A DNA stretch of 18,544 nucleotides, from assembly GCA_910592205.1 (NCBI GenBank), contig CAJVPJ010000711.1, forward strand, positions 1 through 18,544. Reading direction: 5' to 3'. The position numbers and the translations under genes were made by a program. Below the pieces are notes generated by a model that had not been told where the DNA came from, made no database searches, and was given only the letters and a program-made list of their open reading frames with translations. This DNA is from Paraglomus occultum (Eukaryota; Glomeromycota; Glomeromycetes; Paraglomerales; Paraglomeraceae). Of this stretch, positions 1 through 10,396 are shown piece after piece; position 1 is the first letter of the stretch; the number at the start of each line of letters is the position of its first letter.

Positions 1-2689
<2,689 letters not shown>

Positions 2690-3368
2690 ACTAAACACGT
2701 AGACTTACAGGTGATCTATTATTTAAAATTATTACTAAAAAAGAAAAGAAACTTTCCAAGAATTGGCGACGCTACATAATTTCATTATTCGGATGGTATG
2801 GCGCAGTCCCTTTATTTCAAACGGACGTGCATTGACCTATCCGACTTGTCAGTTCGATTAAATCAGACATTTATGTGGTATTGACATAGAGGCATTGGAT
2901 ACAAGTCGACTCTGTTCCTTCCAGGGATAGCAAGCGGATGAAGGACTGTCCAGTCGTATCATTGTAATGGAAGGAGATACGAGACTTGCTGTCTTTAACT
3001 ATCTGAAAATTTGTTTTCGCAGACGCGTAAAAAGAAGTCCGGACTTTATATTCTCTATTAATGCCGTTGTTCGAAACTTTGTGTACAAGAAAATTTGGTT
3101 TGACAAAATCAAATAGTTTGCTAGACGCGATTATTCCAGATTGTCCGTTTCTAACGTTGCGTGGTTTGTGTATTTCCTTTATCAAGAGCCTTGAAACTTT
3201 CAGCTCATCTAGAAGTTCTCTTACTACCTCGACATGAAGAAAGAATTGAAAGATCTCTTTGTAATCAAAAATACAAAATGATAACTAAAGCATTCGACAT
3301 GATTTTCACAAGTCCAAACCATCTCATACACGCGAGGATGACTTTGACAAGGGAGGCGTCATTAATTA
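2690..3368. other. Intergenic stretch, no recognised gene
   Basis: This lies between two convergent genes. It holds a 104-codon open frame on the minus strand (2871-3185) and partly open plus-strand frames around 2930-3385. None shows a motif or similarity that I recognise. It could contain an unrecognised or decayed gene, but I cannot support one. Confidence 0.4.
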
Positions 3369-4652
3369 CTACAACCGTCCCTTGAACAAAGTTTTAAAGT
3401 TGTTATTATGGAAGAACCTATCTATAATCATTGGTTCAATTATAGGCACCAAGCTTTTCCATTTATTCTTTTTAGCTCCTGCGTAAATCTTAGCACCCCA
3501 CCCCTTTATCGTCGCCAAATCTTGATCCGCTTCATTTTTTGAGTAGGAAGTGAAAACACATGGAATATCCTTATCGATCAAGCAATGAACAGTCGGCATC
3601 CAGAGTTCCGTATCGTCTTCATACAGACCAGAGTTAAATCCGACCGCCAAATGAGGTGTTATAAACTCTGATGATTGCGCGTATTCATGGTATGCTCCCT
3701 TGAAAAACACAATGTTGCGTGTTCTTTTAGCTTCTGTACACAGCGGACAACAGTCTACGCAAACATTCTTGTTATCTGGTACGTCCAATCCTACAAGCAC
3801 CAATCGCAAGGTTTTGAAATCAGGCAAGACGTGCATCAGTTCTTCGTATGCCATCATCGATATTATCTCAAACTGTGCCGCACCAAGTATGTGAATGACA
3901 AGCTCTTCCAACGAATGCAATGTGTTTTTTTTATAAAACCGTTCCAATGCTTCGAGAACGGTTAATGGTCCAGACAGAGAATGTGTAGCCACACGTGCGT
4001 ATTTTGGGACAAAAGGCGGTGCCTTGCGCCAAGTAAAATATGCATCCCAGCCTGCAGGCAATGGTGGAAAAGATTTCGACTTGTCCCATGTATCTGGAGC
4101 CCATAACACTCCATCACCACCCTGTTCGTACTGTACCATATCGCACTCAACCACCTGCTCGTACGTCTTACAAAGCGCTTGATGTTTGGAGCGACAAGTG
4201 TCCCAATGTTCATTAGAGCAACATGCAACTGCACTGCAATTTGGACAGGGGATAAACTTTTGCGGACCTGTCAATTCCAAGGGTGTTAGGAAACATACTT
4301 GACATTTAGGCTGAAAAAACAAGAAATTCTTTTCTGCAGCGGTAGCTGGCCTGTCCAATAAATCGTCTAATAGACGAATGTGTTGAACGATGCGTTTATT
4401 CCATTCAGACTCGCTTTCGCAAGGCCACCATGACTCTTCTGAATTTGCAAGATCATACAGTGCTAAGCAAAAGCGCTTGTGATCAGAGAAATCCATCTTT
4501 TGACATTGCTTTGAGCAATAATATGACATGCGGCATCTCGCGCAACGCTGAAGAGTTGGTACGTTGGCTTCATGACTTGTCTTGCAACAATTAGAACAAG
4601 CTACGCCTTTAATTTGAAGTAGAGTTTTGCGCTTTCGCAGGTTCTGTTTCAT
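3369..4652 (-). CDS. MYND zinc-finger protein with MSS51-like C-terminal domain
   Basis: This is an uninterrupted 427-residue protein starting at ATG 4652 and ending with TAG. The N-terminus carries a MYND zinc finger: C19/C22, C37/C40, C46/C50, H58 and C62, with the typical YYCSKQCQ core. A second Cys/His cluster follows at C117/C120, C136/C139, C145, C153, H157 and C161. From about residue 190 the sequence resembles the C-terminal domain of the mitochondrial splicing suppressor MSS51 and related MYND proteins: a GWDAYF segment, ELVIHILGA, the EELMHVLPDFKTL helix, and AVGFNSGL followed by a WMPTVHCLI segment and PCVFTSYS. Yeast Mss51 is a translational activator of COX1, but fungi carry many paralogues of this layout with unknown roles, so neither mitochondrial location nor that function can be assumed. 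No targeting peptide is obvious, although the N-terminus is basic. It has no introns, unlike most neighbours, and converges with the ATPase gene. Confidence 0.85.
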   Translation of the reverse strand: MKQNLRKRKTLLQIKGVACSNCCKTSHEANVPTLQRCARCRMSYYCSKQCQKMDFSDHKRFCLALYDLANSEESWWPCESESEWNKRIVQHIRLLDDLLDRPATAAEKNFLFFQPKCQVCFLTPLELTGPQKFIPCPNCSAVACCSNEHWDTCRSKHQALCKTYEQVVECDMVQYEQGGDGVLWAPDTWDKSKSFPPLPAGWDAYFTWRKAPPFVPKYARVATHSLSGPLTVLEALERFYKKNTLHSLEELVIHILGAAQFEIISMMAYEELMHVLPDFKTLRLVLVGLDVPDNKNVCVDCCPLCTEAKRTRNIVFFKGAYHEYAQSSEFITPHLAVGFNSGLYEDDTELWMPTVHCLIDKDIPCVFTSYSKNEADQDLATIKGWGAKIYAGAKKNKWKSLVPIIEPMIIDRFFHNNNFKTLFKGRL

Positions 4653-5219
4653 AGCGGTGCAGGGACAAGTTTTACTGGTAGATCAAATAATTTTAATTTG
4701 CCATCTTATGACCTCAATGCAATAGTTGGGTTGGAATTTGTTTTCATAAAAATAACTGTTAACAAGTTCAGATTGGTTTTTTGCAAATGATAATTCTATT
4801 GATTCTGTGATATTCGGAGTGCAGTAACTCCTCGTGAATCTTCTCTACAAAGCAGTCCTACTTCGCGTAGACACTAATTATGAATTCCATTGATACATCA
4901 TGCTCGATTCAATTATTAAACTTCTATAAATTAGTGTCCTCCCGTCCATTATGACTCTCGTATAATTTTGCTAATAATTGTTAGCGAAATCATACTTAAA
5001 TCTAAGCTATTCGTGACAGAGCTGTCAGCTTTTGATTAGATGACTTTTTGGCCGCACGCTTTAAATTAATATAAAATAAATAAATGGCCTAGCAAGTAAG
5101 CCTAACGTGTGTTGCTGGAACTAAATAACAAAAGTCATATACATTACTACTGAACAAGTCTAGTTTCTATTTTATTGATTCAAGTCTTCTGTAAGTTTAA
5201 GCCGTACCGAATCTGGAAA
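4653..5219. other. Intergenic stretch upstream of the MYND gene
   Basis: About 570 bases of AT-rich sequence lie between the start of the MYND gene and the stop of the next minus-strand gene. It presumably holds the MYND promoter and the downstream gene's 3' UTR. I see no RNA gene, repeat or conserved motif that I would defend. Confidence 0.5.
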
Positions 5220-6387
5220 TCAGCCGATATCCTCTTCATCCCAAGCCCACTCTGACGCATCATCTTTAACTTTTACACTCTCAATTTTGTTCTCCTCGTC
5301 CTGTTTCGTTTCGGTCATTCCCGTTCCTTTCTGCTCTCCCTCTTCTTCCTGTTTCACATCTTTATCAGTGTCTCTTTCTTCCTCCGTTAAATCTTTCTCT
5401 CCCTTTCCATCAATATCCTTTTCTTTTTGCGCTTGCATTTTCTCCTCTGTCTGTCCTATTGTTTCCTCTGTTTCTTTATCGACACTTTGCTTCTCCTCAT
5501 TACTCTCGCTATCGTCGGCAATTTCACCGTCTTCTGGTGACGATTCTGTAAGTTTGTCTTCGGTGACGGATTGTTGACTATTATTACTAGCGTTGGCATG
5601 ATTGATAGATGATGTGAGCAAAATGCTTGGGTTCACGTTGATGGTAGACATATCATTTTCGTCCATGATTTCGATTAGTTCTATTGGTGGCGTAGAGACA
5701 GTGGTTTGTGATTTAGATTCAGGCGGATGTTTGCTTGGCAATGGTGAATTATTCTCATTATCGATAATCTCGTTTGCATCTGTCATCACGACATCGGTTA
5801 TCCCAGTTGGCGTAGACAATTGGCTTCGTAAATTCGATTCTTGTTCCCTTGCGTTCTCAAAATTGTCTTTATCAGCCTCGTATGCATCATCACCAGTGGC
5901 TTTCCTCTCCTCTCCGACTTCTCCCAACAGCTCTTTTTCTTCTTCCTCCTCTTTCCCTCTTTCCTCTTCACGCTTCGAAGCAGTCCATGAATCCAATTGC
6001 TTAACAAAATTGTCATCGTCTTCTTCTGGACCCAAGCCTTCTAATATCTCTAATAATAATTCGTACTCTTGACATGACTTCTCGTATAGCCGTATCTTTT
6101 CTTGAGTGTGAGTCGTTAAATGTGAGGTTATTGCCGAAAGAGTAGAATGCAGACGGTGATGAAGAGGGCCCGTATTGACTGAGGAAACAGCAGGAGGTAA
6201 AGTTGTTGGAGGAAAATTGGAAGTTGGGGAAGAAGATGGAGAAAACGTGTAAGCGTGATCATAATGATGTGAATAAGTAGGATAAGTCTGTGGACTTGTG
6301 CGAGAGAAAGCTGTTGGTGAATAATAGGAGAAAAAGGATGATATCTGCGGCGAGAGATCTATGGGCGATATTTGCGACGTGTAAAGA
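5220..6387 (-). CDS. Acidic low-complexity exon(s), probable C-terminus of the MPN-like gene upstream
   Basis: This long open frame ends at TGA 5220-5222 with the residues EWAWDEEDIG. It opens with a Ser/Pro/Tyr-rich part, then a short helical segment (TQEKIRLYEKSCQEYELLLE), then several hundred residues rich in Glu, Asp, Lys and Ser. No catalytic motif is visible. The frame extends to 6407, but its first codons are probably intronic: acceptor AGs occur after pyrimidine-rich DNA at 6388 and 6345. Joining the acceptor at 6345 to the donor at 6667 keeps the frame, which suggests that this is the last exon of the gene starting at 8457. It could instead be a separate gene whose start I cannot see. 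Acidic tails of this kind are common in nuclear scaffold or regulatory proteins, but no function follows from composition alone. Confidence 0.55.
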
Positions 6388-6667
6388 CTATAAAGAAAAA
6401 AAATCAATTTAGCGTTGGCGTGTTGACAATGCGTAAACTTTCACAGACGTTTAACACGAGGCTCGATTCCTCTTCCCTACCTATGCTCTATAAAAGAATT
6501 ATGTAAATATTCTGATCCTTGACCAGATATTATAGTTAGGGGAACAGGGATGACACAATCGCCATGATTTGTTCTGGCCTATATAACAAGACCAAATTTT
6601 AATACGTGACATCCATTATTCGCGTACATGCGACCACATTCTTACAGTCTGTACTCAAGAATCTCAC

Positions 6668-7906
6668 CTTTTTGATACTCCCAACATTATTATTGTCATC
6701 TTTTTTTCTTTTACCTTTACTGACACCTTCTCCCTTTCTTCCCCAGTCATTCCTTGACAATTTCACTCTGTCCATATCGGTCGTGCTCGCTCTTCTACTT
6801 ACAAGCCTGCGACCCGTTGCGATTTGGCTAAGATCGTAACCAGTTGCTGTTGGCTGTGCGTCTGAATGTATATCAGTGGTACTCGCCGGTGATGACAAAG
6901 AAGGATGAGGTTGAGGAGACGGCGTGTGCGTGAGTGGAGTTTGTTTTGAATGTGACGCGGTTGGATCATCCGAGGCAAATGGACTTGGATTAGGAGTTGG
7001 GGAGGCAAGTTCAGAGACAGTGGATTTATCATTGACATTGCCATTATTATCACTAGAAACACTGTTATCTCCATTATCACCAGTAATAACACTACTGTTG
7101 TCATTGCCATTGCTACTTTCCGTTCGTTCCTCTTCAGTTTCCTCTCTTGTGTGCCCTTCTACTTCCTCCGCTTCTTCCTCGTCCTCTTCTTTTTCTTCTT
7201 CGACTTCCAAAAATTCATCCAATTCTTTGTCGATTCCGATATCTATTACGTCTTCCACATCATCATCCAGTTTTCCAATCAATTCCAAAACTTCCTCGTA
7301 TGTTGGAGCCGATACAAATGCTTCGGCAGTGGCAGACGTTAACGGTTGGGCCGTATGTATAGAGGAATTGAGTGCGGTGTGTGAAGATGCGTAGGGCGAG
7401 AGAGGGGACGATGGTGAGGCAAGATGGAATAATTGAGAAGAGCGATTATAAGAAATGATTGGACGGATTATTAAGCCTATTAAGTGTTGGAAGAGCGAGG
7501 TACATTCTTGGGAAAGCTGGGTAGCAAATACTGGTATGTCGCAGTCTGAGAGAAAGGATATTACAGTATGGGAGAAAATAAGAAAAGGACAGAAGGAAGA
7601 AAAAGAAAAAAGTAAGAAGAGAAAAGGCAGGGTAGAGATTATGGGGTGAAAGTGGAGGAAGGGGGAGAGAATAAAAAAATGATTTGGGTGGCATATTGGG
7701 TATGATATTACGGATGATATTGTATCGTTAGTGAGTGTACAACAACACCTTTCATGCACAATCCATGTATTAACCTTGTCTTTACCGGTATGGTTTGGAA
7801 TATAATTAGCAGTGATTACTTTCAGCATTGCGGCCTGGAAAGTACGAAAATACGACGACGCTATGTGCGTAGGCTCATGACGGTCTACTATATCCGGAGT
7901 TGGTGC
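6668..7906 (-). CDS. Middle exon region of the MPN-like gene, Ser/Pro- and acid-rich
   Basis: This is an open frame from an acceptor after a strong pyrimidine tract (AG at 7907-7908) to a donor GTGAGA at 6667. The first part, beginning APTPDIVDRHEPTHIASSYF, follows the MPN-like exons in phase. The stretch around 7550-7700 is a pyrimidine-rich block, translated as Phe/Leu/Ser, that is probably intronic and ends at an AG near 7549. After it come SQECTSLFQHLIGLIIRP, a Ser/Pro/His-rich part, YEEVLELIGKLDDD and a Glu/Asp run, then Ser/Asn/Thr-rich sequence and a basic KGKRKK segment near the end. The unspliced frame runs on to a stop at 6599. Internal splice sites between 7549 and 7906 could not be fixed in phase, so this entry marks the coding region and is not an exact exon model. 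Confidence 0.5.
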
Positions 7907-8088
7907 CTGAGAAAAAGAAAAGATTGAGGACAAAAGGAAACAAAGACCCAGTGGTCAATATAGTAGTTGAAATAAAAGAGGAAAAGTTCCAAAGCATAGT
8001 CATGACTTTGACATCAAGTGTACCTTTGCCATAATGAATATAGTTTCGTGACATTCAATTAAGGTTCCTAGTTTACTCGCATACTCAC

Positions 8089-8457
8089 CACATACCATCC
8101 AAGTACGGTGTTGCCTTTCCATCTTATAAATTTTGCTATTGCATTAACAAGATCGGAGGACGATCTATAAGGGAGGAATCCCTGTGAGGTATAAACAATA
8201 TTAACATTCATATTTTTTAACAGCTCACCCGCCTTGCTTCTTATATCGCTACCTTTACGTGTACGATCAGTCCTCGATCCAGACATTCTTCCCGCACACC
8301 AAAGAGTATTCCTTGACTGGCTGTTTCAATCTCGGGTTTAAGTCTTATGAAAACATCTATACGCAAGTGGGAAACGAAAGCGGCGAATTAGGCTGTTGTC
8401 GGAGTAGGTAGGCGAGCAGTATTTGTATGTACCCTTGGGTATTTCGATCAGTGGCAT
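8089..8457 (-). CDS. First three exons of an MPN-like (Abraxas/FAM175-like) protein
   Basis: Three exons join in frame: 8457-8433 (MPLIEIPK plus one base), 8356-8253 and 8181-8089, with introns of 76 and 71 bases. The 74-residue segment reads through ASQGILFGVREE, LIVHVKGFLPY, SSSDLVNAIAKFI and ends NTVLGWYV. This order matches the MPN-like domain of Abraxas/FAM175 proteins: a QG-L-FG loop, a strand, an F-P-Y/C segment, a helix, then V-GWY. Abraxas proteins are non-catalytic MPN scaffolds that hold the K63-deubiquitinase BRCC36 in the BRCA1-A and BRISC complexes. No JAMM zinc-binding His-x-His is seen, in keeping with a pseudo-enzyme. The start is the first ATG that splices into the frame. 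An intron donor GTGAGT follows at 8088. The next clear acceptor is 182 bases on, so a small exon may be missing from this model. The family assignment rests on pattern memory and is moderate at best. Confidence 0.5.
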
Positions 8458-8694
8458 AGCTGGTTTTGCCTGTTGTTACTTGAAGAATCGAGTGGAAATC
8501 GTTGTGATTTTGACGGGTCGTGACGCATAATAAACGATAAACGTCCGAGAAGTAAAGTGGTAGCTCGGTATTATGTAATAGCTATTATATTGGGTGGGTA
8601 TTTGTGACAAATTTATTACGTCAGGCATCTCACCGGTACAACGTTTACATTAAAACCTATTATTACCCCCCCACATTAGGCAAAGATAACTCCC

Positions 8695-8714
8695 GCGTCA
8701 GCCCAAGCTGACTC
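8695..8714 (-). ncRNA. Hairpin at the Fanzor 3' end, possible omega-RNA remnant
   Basis: A perfect 6-bp stem with a 4-base loop (GTCAGC-TTGG-GCTGAC on the minus strand), extended by two pairs beyond a mismatch, lies inside the last codons of the Fanzor frame. In TnpB and Fanzor systems the guide RNA scaffold overlaps the 3' end of the nuclease gene and runs to the element's right end, so the position fits. The structure is short, and its RNA role is inference. Confidence 0.3.
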
Positions 8715-9070
8715 GTTTTCCTTTTTTGTAAGATATCATAAGAGAATATTACGAGTACCATTTATATCAAAATTGGGAACAGCAAAATTCCTTAGTTTTT
8801 TATGAATATATCCCAGAATCCGCAAGTTTTGCTTGTGTACTTGACACCATCGATATTCACGCGACTTATGGATCACATGCCGTCAAAAGCGAAAATGTGA
8901 CCATGTACACATGGATCGAGTAGTTTTGGAACCGATGCGTCGTTGCCCACGTCGGACCATTCCAAGAATGCGAAATTCAGTTATGCGATAATTTTCACAA
9001 AGCCTTATAATGACAGTCATTCACAAGACAACGGATCCTCTTGTGAATACGTAACATAACACGGCGTAAT

Positions 9071-9132
9071 CTACAATTAGAAGTAGTAAATAAACAAACA
9101 AACAATTAATTAATTAATTAAACAAATTTTAC
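9071..9132 (-). other. GT-AG intron inside the Fanzor gene
   Basis: The 62 bases begin GTAAAA and end TTGTAG, with a TTCTAAT branch-point-like motif near the 3' end. They separate KRKRY from LRRVMLRIHKRIR. Splicing rebuilds the split arginine codon AG|A and restores one frame through a block that is continuous in TnpB proteins. Length and borders match host introns in this window. The plus-strand copy includes the TTAA-type repeat near 9100. Confidence 0.75.
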
Positions 9133-9757
9133 CTGTAACGTTTTCGCTTATTTTTATTTTTCCATTTGGAGTTTGTCATATGCATGACATAAATTCGGCC
9201 AAATCACACCTGATCCTCCTATTAAATTATTAAATATATAATTAATTGAAGTTTTAATTTAATAAAGATAAAATAACCTTTTGAAATACAGGACCTTGAT
9301 TTTCAGCCCGTATTTTCAAGTGGTCTGGGTATACAAAGATAATATTCACCAAGCTGATTCATAACAAGGCGACTATTATATTCAAGTTTCCTTGGAAGAG
9401 GTTCTGATGGCTTGATATTAGGAAGAATGAATATTCACCACGCGATTTACCACAAGATTGTAATAGTCTGTCGAGAATCCTTTTTAGAACGGAATTTTTT
9501 CTTAAATTTTTACGATTAGCAGCAAAATTTCTTTAAGCAAGTCATTCATTGCTTCATCACGGAGTTTCGAGAACCCATTATCATTGAAGTTTTTGGCGTT
9601 GAGACATAGTGCGCGTAGAGCCTTCTTTTCTCGTTTGATATCTTCTTTTTCGACTGCGATAAAACACCGATTGTATGTCCATCGAGCTGTTTCCATCCAT
9701 CTTCCGAGTTTCAGCGCTCCTGCTGATTGGGATAAATGCAAATCCGTTGTACCTTGC

Positions 9758-10396
9758 CTACTGGAAGTTTCTTCCCTTCTTTCTTGGAACTCTTGAATCT
9801 CTTTTGCGATTTGCGGCTGCACGTAATTTATTATGTCGCGCCACGAATACTGTGACAATTGCAAGTAAGTCTTCTGCAAGTTCTCCGGCTTCGCTACTTT
9901 TGCACTGACATCCGTACCGAGTACAATGAGCCGAGTCCCATTCTTTTCAGAGATCCATTCCGCAAGCTCGAATCCAAAACGGCACAATCGGTCCTAATAG
10001 AAAAGGTATTAAAATAAAAAAAAATCAAAGCAAAACCTTTCGGGTAACCACCACTTTTTCGATTCCTCCTGTGTGTATAAGGGCAACAAACCCCCTACGT
10101 TTTCAATTGAGCCCCTGGGAAGTGCTGTCGGAGATTCGCAATCTGTCGTTCAAGGTCGCCTCGCCGATGCTCCGAACTGACTCTGGCGTAGCAGATCTTG
10201 GCCTTTGCGCGGGTTGTGTCTGGTTGTCTCCAAAGATTCTGAAATTGAGTAGAGTCGTTTTCCATCAGGTGTCCTGACAATGGAAATTCTTCCAGTCTGC
10301 CCACTTTCAGTTGGGACGTCATAACGTCTCTTGATTTTATTTGCACTTTGGTAAGTAATCTTGTTTTGATCCAGAGTCGTTAAAAATGTGGATTTT
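9758..10396 (-). pseudogene. tnpA: IS607-type serine recombinase transposase (TnpA) pseudogene
   Basis: IS607 TnpA is a small serine recombinase that cuts and integrates the element. Reading in order across frames: a MerR-like helix-turn-helix (NKIKRRYDVPTESG, then IVRTPDGKRLYSIS, about 10246-10360); the catalytic N-terminus KICYARVSS with GDLERQIANLRQHFPG (about 10120-10205), whose RVSS carries the nucleophilic serine; GLN, a TGA where Trp is usual, then KRRGFVALI (about 10080-10115); EKVVVTRK, a 43-base GT-AG interruption, then DRLCRFGFELAEW and NGTRLIVL (9900-9993); and after a frameshift EAGELAEDLLAIVTVFVARH ending at TAG 9758. A deletion with frameshift follows HFPG, removing roughly nine residues. 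A further frameshift separates the helix-turn-helix from the catalytic part. No in-frame ATG was found at the 5' end. Members of this family are usually about 200 residues, so nearly the full length is represented. Confidence 0.88.
9994..10036 (-). other. GT-AG intron-like insertion in TnpA
   Basis: The 43 bases begin GTTTTG, are T-rich and end CTATTAG. They separate EKVVVTRK from DRLCRFGFELAEW, which are adjacent in IS607 transposases. Removing them joins AAG to GAC at a codon boundary (phase 0). The donor is weak and the length is below that of the window's other introns, but the fit to protein conservation is exact. Confidence 0.7.

Larger units (their letters stand above)
8676..9775 (-). 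pseudogene. Fanzor (TnpB-like RNA-guided nuclease) pseudogene
   Basis: TnpB/Fanzor proteins are RuvC nucleases guided by an RNA made from the element's end. Recognisable blocks, in order: VQRICIYPN (9720-9750), GRWMETARWTYNRCF, KKALRALCLNAKNF, RDEAMNDLL, KFRSKKDSRQTITI (9462-9510), EPLPRKLEYNSRLVMNQLGE and YYLCIPRPLE (about 9310-9405), ENQGPVFQKVILSL, FGRIY and LCHAYDKLQ, KRKRYR, a 62-base GT-AG interruption, LRRVMLRIHKRIRCLVND (about 9010-9070), MVRRGQRRIGSKTTRSMCTW and SHFRF, YTSKTCGF, GYIHKKL, DINGTRNILL and YLT. The RuvC-I aspartate segment (SLDPG in relatives) is deleted. The zinc-finger part is frameshifted inside the first CxxC, and its second pair of cysteines is not visible. The RuvC-III aspartate (DINGTRN) remains. 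At least three TGA codons and several indels make it non-functional. The last frame ends at TAA 8676-8678. No start ATG is preserved. Confidence 0.85.
8676..10396 (-). mobile_element. Degenerate IS607-family element with Fanzor (eukaryotic IS607-TnpB transposon)
   Basis: On the minus strand, remnants of the two IS607 genes lie in the canonical order: the serine-recombinase transposase TnpA, then a TnpB-type RuvC nuclease, overlapping by a few codons around 9758-9775. IS607 elements have no terminal inverted repeats, so the ends given are the limits of recognisable coding sequence, not the true termini. The flanking minus-strand gene starts about 220 bases beyond the 3' end. Numerous frameshifts and in-frame TGA codons show that the copy cannot make intact proteins. 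Eukaryotic TnpB homologues linked to IS607 TnpA are called Fanzor2 in the literature. GT-AG interruptions in both genes argue that the element was expressed as a eukaryotic gene and is not recent bacterial contamination. Confidence 0.85.

Noticed and set aside
6452-6475. CGAGG-loop-CCTCT T-arm-like hairpin
   Set aside because: Four pairs fold, but the sequence around it gives no cloverleaf; it lies in a probable intron.
9097-9120. Tandem CAAA and TTAA repeats as an independent microsatellite
   Set aside because: They lie inside the 62-base Fanzor intron and are explained as ordinary AT-rich intron sequence.
9502-9987. A single novel 161-residue protein
   Set aside because: Both ends match different known proteins (TnpA and Fanzor), and the middle is the TnpA tail read out of frame.
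8733-10115. Use of TGA as a sense codon (Trp/Arg recoding)
   Set aside because: The intact genes in the window use TGG for Trp without in-frame TGA. The element also carries many frameshifts, so decay explains the stops.
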